NCBI GenBank assembly: GCA_943192975.1
Contig: CALPCJ010000004.1
Span: 124,001-188,000 of the forward strand
Source of the DNA: Senimuribacter intestinalis
Lineage (GTDB): Bacteria; Bacillota; Clostridia; Peptostreptococcales; Anaerovoracaceae
Direction of reading: 5' to 3'
DNA: 64,000 nucleotides
A program made the position numbers and the translations under genes. The stretch's first letter is position 1. Each line of letters starts with the position of its first letter. The notes beneath the pieces are model-generated. The model was not told where the DNA came from. It did not search any database and was given only the letters and a program-made list of their open reading frames with translations. Positions 7,773 to 16,956 of the stretch are shown piece after piece.

Positions 7773-8687
7773 ATGAGCAAAGTAATTACAGCAATCGACA
7801 AAAGCGGCTCTTACAGTGTCAGCCTGACTATCACCACCGACATGGTAGAAGAAGCCCGAAAAATCCATAATACCACGCCCCTTGCTACAGCGGCGCTGGG
7901 TAGAGTTCTTACCGGTGCGGGACTGATGAGCCTGGATCTTAAGAACGAAGAAAATAAGCTGACGGTACAGTTTAAAGGAGACGGACCTGCCAGACAGATT
8001 TTGGCAACTGCCTATGGAGACGGCAGAGTTAAGGGGTATATCTCTAATCCCGATGTAGAGCTGCCTCTTCGCGCAGACGGACATCTGGATGTAGGCGCAA
8101 GCCTTGGTGTTGGAGATCTGACAGTGATTAAAGACTTGGGCATGAAGGAGCCATATGTAGGAACGATCGCTTTGGTTTCCGGTGAAATCGCAGATGACCT
8201 GACTGCCTACCACTATATTTCCGAGCAGCAGAACGCTTCCGTAGCGCTGGGGGTTAAAATTTCCAGAGAGCGAAAGGTGCTCTGCGCTGGCGGTATGATT
8301 ATCAAGATGCTGCCGGGTGCTTTGGAGGAATCGGTGACAGCGCTGGAAGACATGATTGGTAAAATGCCGCCGATGACAACCAGCATTGAGAAAGTCATGG
8401 TTCGCTCCGCCGGAAAAACCGAAGAAGGTATTGTACTTGACTTGCTGGAGGAGATTTTTAAAGATATGCCGGAAGAACTTATGCCAGACAAGACAGAAAC
8501 CAGAGAAATCAGGTGGGAGTGTGACTGCAGTGAAGAAAGGCTGGAACAGATCCTTATGACCATCGGCAGAAAGGATTTGCGTGAGATTATCGATGAAGAC
8601 GGGCAGGCTGAGCTTGTGTGCCAGTTCTGCGAGAAGAAATATTTCTTTGACAAAGCGCATCTTGAGCGTATTTATGAGCAAATGTAA
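7773..8687 (+). CDS. hslO: Redox-regulated chaperone Hsp33
   Basis: A 304-residue cytosolic holdase chaperone activated by oxidation. The C-terminal zinc switch has Cys250 and Cys252 (CDC) and Cys283 and Cys286 (CQFC), the CXC/CX2C pattern of the family. The core contains the diagnostic KGDGPARQILATA-like segment and the GGMIIKMLP loop. The start at 7773 follows the region GAGAGG. It diverges from the htrA-like gene and is followed 15 bases later by ddl. Confidence 0.95.
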   Translation: MSKVITAIDKSGSYSVSLTITTDMVEEARKIHNTTPLATAALGRVLTGAGLMSLDLKNEENKLTVQFKGDGPARQILATAYGDGRVKGYISNPDVELPLRADGHLDVGASLGVGDLTVIKDLGMKEPYVGTIALVSGEIADDLTAYHYISEQQNASVALGVKISRERKVLCAGGMIIKMLPGALEESVTALEDMIGKMPPMTTSIEKVMVRSAGKTEEGIVLDLLEEIFKDMPEELMPDKTETREIRWECDCSEERLEQILMTIGRKDLREIIDEDGQAELVCQFCEKKYFFDKAHLERIYEQM

Positions 8688-8702
8688 GGTAGGGGGATTA
8701 TT

Positions 8703-9746
8703 ATGAAAAGAATAGGAGTCATCTTTGGCGGCCGTTCAGGCGAGCACGAGGTATCACTGCTGTCGGCAGCTTCAGTCATCGAAGCCATCGACAGAAATAA
8801 GTATCAGGTGGTCATGATTGGAATTACGAGAGAAGGTCAGTGGAAGCTGTACCTGGGCGAGCTTTCGGAGATTCCTTCCGGAGCATGGGAGGAAACAGCT
8901 GAGGACATTACAGTATCTCAGCTAAAGGACCTTGCAGACTTTATCTTTCCGGTGCTTCATGGACCTTACGGCGAGGACGGCACGATTCAGGGACTCTTTG
9001 AAATGCTGGATATGCCTTATGCCGGCTGCGGTGTACTGGCATCGGCGCTGTGCATGGATAAGGTTTCCGCTAAGAAAATTTTTGAAGAGGCAGGGCTTCC
9101 GACCAGCAGATACAAGCTGGTGTACAGCGAAGACCTTGCAGAACACATGGAGGAAATCATAGCGGACATTGAAGCAGAATTGCCGTATGTCATGTTTGTC
9201 AAGCCTTCCAATATGGGTTCCAGCGTGGGCATTTCCAAGGTAAGAAATGCAGATGAGCTGAGGCAGGCGCTTCTCCTTGCTGCAAAATATGACAGGCGTA
9301 TTATTATTGAAGAGGGGATCGACTGCAGAGAGGTAGAAACCGGTGTTATCGGAAATCACAAGCCGCAGGTTGCCGCAGTGGGAGAAATCGTTGCAAAGCT
9401 TGATTTTTATGACTATACCGCAAAGTACACCGATGATTCGGGTACGGAGATTTCCATTCCGGCGCAGCTTCCTAAACTGACCTACGAGAAAATCCGTACT
9501 CTGGCGAAGGAAGCTTATAGGGCTTGTGACTGCAGCGGATTTTCCAGAATTGATTTCTTTGTAGATAAAAAAACTGGAGAAGTTTACATAAACGAGATTA
9601 ACACGATACCCGGCTTTACCAAATACAGCATGTTTCCGAAGATGTGGGAAGAAATGGGCGTCGGATTTACAGAATTGATTGAAAGGATTGTGGAGTTTGG
9701 TTATGAGAGATATTATGCTAAAAATAACAGGCAGACAGTTCTCTGA
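8703..9746 (+). CDS. ddl: D-alanine--D-alanine ligase
   Basis: A 347-residue ATP-grasp enzyme that joins two D-Ala molecules for peptidoglycan precursor synthesis. The N-terminus GVIFGGRSGEHEVSLLSA, the VLHGPYGEDGTIQG segment, the KPSNMGSSVGISKV loop and the metal-binding YINEINTIPGFT motif near the C-terminus are all characteristic. A ribosome-binding site (AGGGGG) precedes the ATG. It follows hslO closely, and its last 44 bases overlap the start of the DUF1934 gene, as is common in clostridia-type genomes. Confidence 0.96.
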   Translation: MKRIGVIFGGRSGEHEVSLLSAASVIEAIDRNKYQVVMIGITREGQWKLYLGELSEIPSGAWEETAEDITVSQLKDLADFIFPVLHGPYGEDGTIQGLFEMLDMPYAGCGVLASALCMDKVSAKKIFEEAGLPTSRYKLVYSEDLAEHMEEIIADIEAELPYVMFVKPSNMGSSVGISKVRNADELRQALLLAAKYDRRIIIEEGIDCREVETGVIGNHKPQVAAVGEIVAKLDFYDYTAKYTDDSGTEISIPAQLPKLTYEKIRTLAKEAYRACDCSGFSRIDFFVDKKTGEVYINEINTIPGFTKYSMFPKMWEEMGVGFTELIERIVEFGYERYYAKNNRQTVL

Positions 9747-10128
9747 GAATGACGAAGACCGCATGGAGTTCATTACTGAGGGGAAACTGTACGAGCGCGA
9801 CGGCGCAAGATATTTGATGTATGACGAGAGCGAATTTTCCGGCTTTCCGGGCTGCAAGACGACCCTGAAGCTGACCGATGACTGCATTCGCATGCGCAGA
9901 ATTGGCAGCGGCGCAGGGGCTGGCACGGAACTGGTATTTGAAAAAGGAAAGCGTTTTAGCAGCAGCTATCACACGCCCTATGGAAATTTGGAGATGGAGC
10001 TTTTGACCAATGAGGTTGAAAATAACCTGTCGGAAGATGGATTCGGAGATATCTGCATTGACTATCAGGTGAATCTTGGAGGTATTGCGGAAGGGCGCAA
10101 CAAACTGAAAATCGAAGTAACTCAGTGA
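9703..10128 (+). CDS. DUF1934 (YwiB-like) calycin-fold protein
   Basis: A 141-residue soluble protein. The start at 9703 is chosen because GGAG lies seven bases upstream; an ATG at 9715 is an alternative and an ATG at 9679 has no ribosome-binding site. Features include a short N-terminal strand MLKITGRQ, a central GFPGCKTTLKL strand pair and the ending DYQVNLGGIAEGRNKLKIEV, which fits the small beta-barrel DUF1934 family of Firmicutes. No catalytic motif is visible and the function is unknown. It overlaps the end of ddl by 44 bases, so the two are translationally coupled. Confidence 0.82.
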   Translation: MRDIMLKITGRQFSENDEDRMEFITEGKLYERDGARYLMYDESEFSGFPGCKTTLKLTDDCIRMRRIGSGAGAGTELVFEKGKRFSSSYHTPYGNLEMELLTNEVENNLSEDGFGDICIDYQVNLGGIAEGRNKLKIEVTQ

Positions 10129-10153
10129 AACAGCAGGAAAGGGGATTTACAAG

Positions 10154-10255
10154 ATGGATAAGAAAAGAAGACGAATCGCACAGGTGCTGGTGGTGCTCAT
10201 CATCGCTGCGATGATAGTTACAACCGTGCTTTGGGCAGTGCAGTTGTCAATATAA
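10154..10255 (+). CDS. 33-residue single-pass membrane micro-protein
   Basis: An ATG at 10154 follows AGGAAAGGGG at proper spacing and opens a 33-codon frame. The protein starts with MDKKRRR and continues with a single hydrophobic helix of about 23 residues, ending VQLSI. A strong ribosome-binding site, positive-inside charge and a location between DUF1934 and DUF1846 genes, all on the same strand, support it being real. Function unknown; it is too short for family assignment. Tiny basic membrane proteins of this kind often accompany cell-envelope genes. Confidence 0.65.
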   Translation: MDKKRRRIAQVLVVLIIAAMIVTTVLWAVQLSI

Positions 10256-10299
10256 AATTTTCATAAAGTAACACAAATAGATAAAGAACGGAGGAATTC

Positions 10300-11814
10300 A
10301 TGTTAAAAAAAGGTTTTGATCCAGAAAAGTACATTGAAGAGCAGTCGAAGTATATTTTAGAGCGAATCAATCACGGTAATGCAGAAAGGCTTTATTTGGA
10401 GTTCGGCGGCAAGCTGGTTCACGATAAGCATGCGATGCGCGTGCTACCGGGATTTGATGAAAATGCGAAGATTAAGCTTCTGCAGCATATGAAAGATCAG
10501 GCGGAGATTATTATCTGCATTTATGCAGGAGATATTATGACCAGCAAGACTCGTCAGGATTTCGGTATTACATATGACCTGGAGGTTCTGCGTCTCATCG
10601 ACACCTTCAGAAAGTACGATCTTGCCATCAATAGCGTCGTTGTAACCAGATACGAGGATGCGCCGGCTGTCAATACGTTCATTAACAAACTGGAACGCCG
10701 CAATATCAAAACCTACAAACACAGATTCACAAAAGGATATCCGACCGATGTGGACACCATCGTAAGCCCGGAGGGCTACGGTGCAAATCCATATATTGAG
10801 GTGTCCAAACCGCTGGTTGTGATTACAGGACCTGGAGGCGGCAGCGGTAAGCTGGCGACCAGTCTTTCCCAGCTTTATCACGATTTTATCAGAGGAACTA
10901 AGGCGAGATATGCTAAGTTTGAAACCTTTCCGATTTGGAATCTGCCGCTGAAGCATCCTCTAAATATTGCTTACGAGGCAGCAACAGTGGATTTAAAGGA
11001 CGTTAACATGATTGACTCTTTCCATTTGGAAGCCTATGGAGAAACGGCAGTCAACTATAACCGCGATTTAGAGGTCTTTCCGGTTGTAAAGCGAATCATC
11101 GAAAAGATTACAGGCGAGGAAGCCGAGTATAAATCTCCGACCGATATGGGTGTAAATAGAATCGGTTTTGTCATCAATGATGATGAAGTCTGTCGTGAAG
11201 CCGCTTGTCAGGAAATCATCAGAAGATATCTTTTGGCAGAGGTTGATTACAAGAAAGGGATTATTTCTGAGGGCTGCCTGGAACGGGCGAAGCTTTTGAT
11301 GAAAGAAGTGGGCAAAGACGTGTCCGACCGTAAGGTGGTGCAGCCTGCCAGAGATTACGCTGAGAAAAAGAGAAACTGCGACAAGCGCTACGAAAATGTG
11401 GTCGTTATGGCAATCGAAATGCCGGACGGCACCATTGTGACGGGAAGAAGCTCCCGCCGTATGGTCGCAGCAGCGGCGGCAATCCTCAACGCTATCAAGA
11501 AATTATCCGGTCTTGCCGATGACATGCTGATTATCACACCGCAGGTGCTGGAAACCACCCAGAAGCTGAAGACAGATATTCTGGATTACGACAGGACAAG
11601 CCTGAACTGCGAAGAGGTTCTCATGGCATTGACCGTATCCGGCACACAGAATCCATTTGCATCCGTTGCAGTCAGCAAGCTGCCGCTTTTGAAAGGCTGC
11701 CGTGCCCACTGCACTGCGATTTTGAGTGACCGTGACGAGCAGACACTGCGCGCTCTGGGCATTGATGTAACCTGCGACCCGGAATACGTTACCACTAACT
11801 TATATACGAATTAA
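10300..11814 (+). CDS. DUF1846 family protein
   Basis: A 504-residue protein, the usual length of the DUF1846 family of anaerobic and lactic Firmicutes. Recognisable blocks are the N-terminal KGFDPEKYIEEQSKYILERI, the P-loop-like GPGGGSGKLATSLSQLYHD (about 177-195) and the YAKFETFPIWNLPLKHP segment. The glycine-rich loop suggests nucleotide binding, but the biochemical role is unknown. AGGAGG-like GGAGGAATTC precedes the ATG. The ClC antiporter gene starts one base after its stop, so the two are co-transcribed. Confidence 0.88.
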   Translation: MLKKGFDPEKYIEEQSKYILERINHGNAERLYLEFGGKLVHDKHAMRVLPGFDENAKIKLLQHMKDQAEIIICIYAGDIMTSKTRQDFGITYDLEVLRLIDTFRKYDLAINSVVVTRYEDAPAVNTFINKLERRNIKTYKHRFTKGYPTDVDTIVSPEGYGANPYIEVSKPLVVITGPGGGSGKLATSLSQLYHDFIRGTKARYAKFETFPIWNLPLKHPLNIAYEAATVDLKDVNMIDSFHLEAYGETAVNYNRDLEVFPVVKRIIEKITGEEAEYKSPTDMGVNRIGFVINDDEVCREAACQEIIRRYLLAEVDYKKGIISEGCLERAKLLMKEVGKDVSDRKVVQPARDYAEKKRNCDKRYENVVVMAIEMPDGTIVTGRSSRRMVAAAAAILNAIKKLSGLADDMLIITPQVLETTQKLKTDILDYDRTSLNCEEVLMALTVSGTQNPFASVAVSKLPLLKGCRAHCTAILSDRDEQTLRALGIDVTCDPEYVTTNLYTN

Positions 11815-11815
11815 G

Positions 11816-13384
11816 ATGAAGAACAAGACGAAAATTACGTTAGAACGATTTGAAACTTCAAAATACAGGCTCATTGTAGAGGGGATTGGGGTCGGTCTTT
11901 TGACCGGGCTATTGGTATCTTCTTTCCGCATGGGTCTTGAACAGGCAGAGTCTCTCAGAGGCTCTGTTCTTCTTGCAGTGAAAACTGGTGGGGTGAGCAG
12001 CCTTATTTGCGCATTGGCAGCGCTGATCTGCGCTTATATAGTGGTTTGGTACGCAAGCCGCAAGGTGCCTCTGTGCACAGGTTCCGGCATTCCCCAGGTC
12101 AAAGGGGAGCTGCTGGGACAGATGGAACAAAACTGGTGGCAAGTCATCTGTGCCAAGTTTATCGGCGGTGTTTGTGCCATCGGTGCAGGACTTTCTCTCG
12201 GTCGTGAAGGCCCCAGCATTCAGCTGGGGGCTATGGTTGGAAAGGGCTTTTCACGTCTGTCGGGCAGACTTCGCACCGAGGAGAAAATGCTCATGACCTG
12301 CGGCGCTGGTGCAGGTCTTGCCGGCGCTTTCGGTGCACCTCTTGCCGGCGTGGTCTTTTCTCTGGAAGAACTGCATAAAAATTTTTCCACGGAAATACTG
12401 CTGTCCACCATGGCGGCGTCCATTGCCAGCGATTTTGTTTCTTCCTATATCTTTGGGCTTAGCCCGGTATTCGGCTTGTCTGTAGAGGGAATACTGCCGC
12501 TGTCCCGGTACTGGATGATTATTCTTCTGGGGATTGCGCTGGGCGTCTTCGGCGTATTTTATAACTGGGTGACTGCAAAGGTGCAGGATGCTTATGACAG
12601 ATTGCCGCGGCGCTCTATGCGCATTGCAGTGCCTTTCGTCTGCGTTATAGGACTGGCGGTATTTTTTCCTTACGCCCTTGGCAGCGGTCATGGGCTGGTA
12701 ACGGAAGTTGCAGACGGCAGTTTCGGACTGTCTATGCTGGCGGTGCTTTTGATACTGAAATTCTGTTTTTCCATGATGAGCTTCGGCTCCGGCGTGCCGG
12801 GCGGTATATTTCTGCCTCTTTTGGTACTGGGCGCAATCAGTGGCGGGCTCTTTGCAGTGGGAGCCGGAAATATTTTCGGATTCGAGGATATTCACCTTGC
12901 CAATTTTGTAATCCTGGGCATGGCGGGACTGTTTTCTGCAATTGTGCGTGCGCCGGTTACCGGTATCATTCTGATTACGGAGATGTCAGGTGACTTTAAA
13001 AATTTCCTTTCTGTTGCGACAGTGGCGCTGGCTGCTTATATTGCTGCGGATTTGCTCCACGGAAAACCTATTTATGATCAGCTACTTTCCCGTATGCTGG
13101 CAAAGCGCGCATCCTATGGTACGACAGAGGAAACCCGCGGACACAAGGTGCTGATGGAAGCGCAGGTTTATATCGGCAGCCGTATGGACGGCGAAAAAAT
13201 CGAAAAAATGCTGCTGCCGCCGGGCTGTCTCGTGGTTTCTGTGGAGCGTGAGAATAAGGAAATTGTGCCCAGCGGCAGCACCGTGCTGCGAGGCGGCGAT
13301 AAACTGATTTTGCTGTGTTCCCAGGGAGATGTGCAGAAAGTAGAGGAGAAGCTGGATAATATTTGCAGGAAGATTAAGATGTAG
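11816..13384 (+). CDS. ClC-family H+/Cl- antiporter with C-terminal RCK_C domain
   Basis: A 522-residue membrane protein. The three ion-pathway signatures are present: GSGIPQ (89-94), GREGPS with gating Glu131, and GSGVPGGIFLP. The internal proton glutamate site is FSLEEL (Glu184/185), so it should be an exchanger rather than a channel. Residues from about 430 to the end resemble a TrkA-C/RCK_C regulatory domain (GCLVVSVEREN, GDKLILLCSQGD). It follows the DUF1846 gene with one base between stop and start. A role in acid resistance or anion balance is likely. Confidence 0.93.
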   Translation: MKNKTKITLERFETSKYRLIVEGIGVGLLTGLLVSSFRMGLEQAESLRGSVLLAVKTGGVSSLICALAALICAYIVVWYASRKVPLCTGSGIPQVKGELLGQMEQNWWQVICAKFIGGVCAIGAGLSLGREGPSIQLGAMVGKGFSRLSGRLRTEEKMLMTCGAGAGLAGAFGAPLAGVVFSLEELHKNFSTEILLSTMAASIASDFVSSYIFGLSPVFGLSVEGILPLSRYWMIILLGIALGVFGVFYNWVTAKVQDAYDRLPRRSMRIAVPFVCVIGLAVFFPYALGSGHGLVTEVADGSFGLSMLAVLLILKFCFSMMSFGSGVPGGIFLPLLVLGAISGGLFAVGAGNIFGFEDIHLANFVILGMAGLFSAIVRAPVTGIILITEMSGDFKNFLSVATVALAAYIAADLLHGKPIYDQLLSRMLAKRASYGTTEETRGHKVLMEAQVYIGSRMDGEKIEKMLLPPGCLVVSVERENKEIVPSGSTVLRGGDKLILLCSQGDVQKVEEKLDNICRKIKM

Positions 13385-13641
13385 TTTTGCGTACCGGTGA
13401 GGTTTTATGGAGAGAATACGCTATATCGGCAACCTGAGAAGCAGCCTTATTCTGTTTTTGATTCCCTATCATGGGGTAATGGCTTGCAATTGCTGGGGTG
13501 AGGGTAACTACGTGCTGGCTTATGTATTTGCTGTAATACTGAGCAGTCACAGAGTTTGCCAATGTACAGGAAATGGAGATGTGTGTAGAATTGATTTTGC
13601 GCCTTGTGAAAAGATTTGCAGAAGAATCTTAGTGAAATTAC
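13385..13641. other. Gene-free gap after the ClC gene
   Basis: About 260 bases with only a 90-codon frame on the plus strand that shows no family resemblance, no ribosome-binding site and unusual Cys-rich composition. I see no gene and no structured element here before the terminator at 13642. Confidence 0.5.
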
Positions 13642-13687
13642 AAAAGCCCCCTATGAGTGGCAGTGTTTGCTGCTCATAGGGGCTTTT
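13642..13687. terminator. Bidirectional terminator between ClC and the AAA ATPase gene
   Basis: Long stem with AAAAGCCCC at the left (from 13642) and GGGGCTTTT at the right (to 13687), enclosing CTATGAG and its complement. A and T runs on both sides let it serve the two convergent genes. Confidence 0.9.
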
Positions 13688-13699
13688 ACGTCACCGGAA

Positions 13700-14929
13700 T
13701 TAGGATAGCAGCCAATCGATTAAATATAAGGACTTGATGCCGTCGTAAGAGTTGATATAACTTCTATCCATTGATAATACGATTTTCTCGTAGTTGTCGG
13801 GAATCATGCGCAGCGGCCGGAGTTCCCGTTCACGCGTTACCTGCGATTGCATACTTTCCGTCACCTGGATATATAATTTGTCATTCGGCTTTTCGGCGAC
13901 AAAATCGACCTCTGTTTCTCCGACTTTGCCGATATATACACGGTAGTCGCGGCGAATCAGTTCCAAAAATACGATATTTTCGATAATGTGACCTCGATCC
14001 ACATCTCGGTAGCCGAGTAGCATATTGCGGAATCCCATATCAATAATGTAATTCTTTTCCAATGTTTTCAGCAGTTGTTTGCCTTTTACATCATATCTTC
14101 CGACGGAGTAAAAGATGAAAGCGTTACGCAGCATGGAAATATATTTATCTACTGTTTTACCTGCAATATTTTTCTTTTTACTGTTTTGAATATCGCCCTC
14201 GTTGGATAGGATATTTCCGATATTATTGGGGGAAGTGATGCTGCCGATATTGGAACAAAGGAATAGCATAATCTTTTGAAGCATGCCATGATCTGCCTGA
14301 TTATTACGCTGTAGAATATCTCGTAGTGCTACAGTGGAATAAATGCCTTCCAGCGCCTGATTGATTCTTGCTTCGTTAAATTGATATTCCCGTAGAATTG
14401 GCATGCCGCCGAACTGTAGGTATCTTTGAAACTTTTCTTCTACAGTGACCGATGGAGCAAACTCGTAAAAATTCAGAAACTCCTTAAATGACAGAGGCAG
14501 CATACGGATCTCTACATATCTACCGGAAAGCAGTGTTGAAAATTCTGTGGAAAGCAGGTAAGCATTGGAACCGGTGATATAGATATCCACATCAAAGTCG
14601 AGACGAAAAGATTCGATAGCCTTTTCCCAATGCTCCACGACTTGTAGTTCATCGAATATCAGATAAGTTTTTCCGTCTTTTGGAAGCTGCTCACTGACAT
14701 AGTCGTAGAATGCCAGATAGTTAGTAAGATTACGATAGCGAAGAGACTCTAAGTTCATATGAATAATGTTTCTTTCCGAAACTCCGTTATCAGATAAATA
14801 TTGATGGAACAGATCTAACAAAGATGACTTCCCACATCTGCGGATACCGGTAATGATTTTGACTAAATCTACATCTCTATGCTCAACGAGCTGATTTAAA
14901 TACTCGGGACGATTGATAAGTTCGGTCAT
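13700..14929 (-). CDS. AAA ATPase with DUF4143 domain
   Basis: A 409-residue protein. Walker A is GIRRCGKSSLL (about residues 28-38), Walker B is TYLIFDELQ, and the C-terminal third is the DUF4143 part, with a PD-(D/E)XK-like end (GKVGETEVDFVAEK). This two-domain family is widespread in anaerobes; many copies sit in defence or mobile regions, but the function is not established. The ATG at 14929 is preceded by AGGAGG. It stands alone, convergent to the ClC gene and divergent from the LytTR cassette. Confidence 0.9.
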   Translation of the reverse strand: MTELINRPEYLNQLVEHRDVDLVKIITGIRRCGKSSLLDLFHQYLSDNGVSERNIIHMNLESLRYRNLTNYLAFYDYVSEQLPKDGKTYLIFDELQVVEHWEKAIESFRLDFDVDIYITGSNAYLLSTEFSTLLSGRYVEIRMLPLSFKEFLNFYEFAPSVTVEEKFQRYLQFGGMPILREYQFNEARINQALEGIYSTVALRDILQRNNQADHGMLQKIMLFLCSNIGSITSPNNIGNILSNEGDIQNSKKKNIAGKTVDKYISMLRNAFIFYSVGRYDVKGKQLLKTLEKNYIIDMGFRNMLLGYRDVDRGHIIENIVFLELIRRDYRVYIGKVGETEVDFVAEKPNDKLYIQVTESMQSQVTRERELRPLRMIPDNYEKIVLSMDRSYINSYDGIKSLYLIDWLLS

Positions 14930-15160
14930 GATATACCTCCTAATTTTCTTTTCTTTATTATACTTGAAAACTCAGAAAGGTCAAGAATTTACGACTTGCA
15001 AATCTGAAACTTTACCAAAAAATATAGTTTTCGACAAAGAAGTCGAAAAGCTGTACGATTTTATGAGCGTATTACCACTTACGGCGGATTTTCTACAGCT
15101 TATTGCTGCGTTGTTTACTTCTTTTTAGGGATGTGATAGGATTGGTGCAGGAGGTGGAAT

Positions 15161-15598
15161 GTGAGAATCAGGGTAGAACAAATAGCAAAAGGGCAGGAAG
15201 AAGAAATTATCCTCCGATGTTATGAGGTCAGCGATGATTTGCAGAGACTGGTGCATCAGATAGAAAATTTACAGTCCGGTCTTACAGCTTATCGCAATGG
15301 GGAAATTCATCGCCTTTCTTTTGATGAGGTGTACTATTTTGAAGTTGTGGACGGAAAGTCCTTTCTATATTGTAAAGACTGCGTCTTTGAAAGTAAATTA
15401 AGGCTTTATGAGTTTGAAAAGCTGAGCGCTGAAACTAAATTTTTGAGAACATCCAAATCCATGGTACTCAATGGGGATAAAATTGACTTTATTAAGCCGT
15501 CCCTTTCGGGACGGTTTGAAGTGACACTGCTGAACGGCGAAAAGGTTATCGTTTCAAGGCAGTATGTCAATGCTTTGAAAAAGAAAATGGGACTATAG
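15161..15598 (+). CDS. LytTR-type DNA-binding regulator
   Basis: A 145-residue protein starting at GTG 15161, with AGGAGGT nine bases upstream. Residues 50-145 form a LytTR DNA-binding domain (RLSFDEVYYFEVVDGKSFLY, FLRTSKSMVLN, VSRQYVNALKKKMG). There is no receiver domain, so it is not a standard response regulator. It is the first gene of a cassette with DUF3021 and ABC-transporter genes, a layout common in Firmicutes, and most likely regulates this cassette. Confidence 0.92.
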   Translation: MRIRVEQIAKGQEEEIILRCYEVSDDLQRLVHQIENLQSGLTAYRNGEIHRLSFDEVYYFEVVDGKSFLYCKDCVFESKLRLYEFEKLSAETKFLRTSKSMVLNGDKIDFIKPSLSGRFEVTLLNGEKVIVSRQYVNALKKKMGL

Positions 15599-15611
15599 GA
15601 GGACGATAGAT

Positions 15612-16058
15612 ATGAATATGCGAGAATTAGTGCGAATGATGCTGCTGCAGTTTTTCATATGTTATACATGCACCATGGCGGCGACCTTGTTTTTCTGTAG
15701 ATTTGTTAATACGCCGCCGGTTATGATGCTGGAAGTTGATTATCTTTGGCATTGCGGAATTTTTTCTATTTTTGCAATTCTGCCGGGCGCTGTTTACTAC
15801 AGCGGAGAAGAACTGAGCACGAAACAATGGAAGAATCGCACCATTGCACATACGATTTTGCTTTTAGCGGTTTTGATGACGGCGGGCAGAATCATTAACA
15901 TGTATGAGAATTTGATTGGAGGTGTTCTCTTTTTTATCACAGTGTTAGTCATTGATGGTTTGGTACGGTGGCTGACCTATTTGGGCGATCAAAAAATTGC
16001 GGACGCAATCAATAAAGAATTAAAGGAAACGAGGGAAAGAGATGAAGCATATCATTGA
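15612..16058 (+). CDS. DUF3021 family membrane protein
   Basis: A 148-residue protein with four predicted membrane helices and a charged C-terminus (ADAINKELKETRERDEAYH). Proteins of this kind nearly always follow a LytTR regulator of the type found just upstream and probably act as its membrane partner, perhaps as an inhibitor or sensor; that function is inference. The ribosome-binding site is AGGAGGA. The last 17 bases overlap the ABC ATPase gene, showing translational coupling. Confidence 0.85.
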   Translation: MNMRELVRMMLLQFFICYTCTMAATLFFCRFVNTPPVMMLEVDYLWHCGIFSIFAILPGAVYYSGEELSTKQWKNRTIAHTILLLAVLMTAGRIINMYENLIGGVLFFITVLVIDGLVRWLTYLGDQKIADAINKELKETRERDEAYH

Positions 16059-16956
16059 GATCAAACATCTGAGCAAAAGCTTTGGTGATGTGAAGGCGGT
16101 ACAGGATTTGAGCTTTCACGTGAAAGAGGGGGAGTTGTTCGCTTTTCTGGGTGTCAACGGTGCAGGCAAGAGCACGACTATTTCCATTATTTGCGGTCAG
16201 CTTTCGAAAGATGCCGGAACGGTACTTGTCGATGGCAAAAATACCGATGAAAGTATGAATGATGTAAAGCAGGAGCTGGGCGTAGTGTTTCAGAATTCGG
16301 TGCTGGATAAAGCGCTTTCTGTGCGCGACAATCTGAAAAGCCGGGCGGCGCTTTACGGTATTTGCGGAAAAGCCTTTGAGGAAAGACTCGCAGAGCTTGC
16401 AGAGCTGCTGGATTTCGGAGATCTGCTGAAGAGAACCGTGGGAAAGCTTTCAGGCGGTCAGAGACGGCGCATTGATATCGCCAGGGCGCTTTTACATAAG
16501 CCTGGCATCCTAGTGCTGGATGAGCCGACGACAGGACTTGATCCGCAGACGAGAAGACTTCTTTGGGATGTGGTGCGCGAACTTCGCCGCAAAGAGAACA
16601 TGACGGTATTTCTGACAACCCACTACATGGAGGAGGCGGCAGAAGCGGATTATGTGGTGATTTTGGACAGCGGAAAAATTGCTGCGGAGGGAACGCCACT
16701 TGCACTGAAGAACGCTTATACAGGTGACTTTATTATCATGTATGGTATCTCAGAGGAGCAAGCAGCAGGTTTTGGTGTGCCGTATGAAAAAGTACCTGGT
16801 GGCTGCCGGCTGACGGTTGCGGATACAGCGGCGGCAACGAGTTTTATTGTAGCGAAGCCGAAGCTTTTTACGGATTATGAGATTACGAAGGGAAAAATGG
16901 ATGATGTATTTCTTGCGGTAACGGGCAAGGCTCTACAAGGAGGGGAAGAAAAATGA
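16042..16956 (+). CDS. ABC transporter ATP-binding protein
   Basis: A 304-residue ATPase with Walker A GVNGAGKST (about 37-45), signature LSGGQRRRIDIA and Walker B ILVLDEPTTGLDPQ. The C-terminal 80 residues are an extension typical of drug or antibiotic exporters of the DRA/bacitracin type. It overlaps the DUF3021 gene by 17 bases and the permease gene by four (ATGA), so the three are tightly coupled. Together with the permease it would export a peptide, drug or lipid; the substrate is unknown. Confidence 0.95.
   Translation: MKHIIEIKHLSKSFGDVKAVQDLSFHVKEGELFAFLGVNGAGKSTTISIICGQLSKDAGTVLVDGKNTDESMNDVKQELGVVFQNSVLDKALSVRDNLKSRAALYGICGKAFEERLAELAELLDFGDLLKRTVGKLSGGQRRRIDIARALLHKPGILVLDEPTTGLDPQTRRLLWDVVRELRRKENMTVFLTTHYMEEAAEADYVVILDSGKIAAEGTPLALKNAYTGDFIIMYGISEEQAAGFGVPYEKVPGGCRLTVADTAAATSFIVAKPKLFTDYEITKGKMDDVFLAVTGKALQGGEEK

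Noticed and set aside
13407..13679. A 90-codon plus-strand frame after the ClC gene
   Set aside because: No ribosome-binding site, no family resemblance, and it overlaps the bidirectional terminator.
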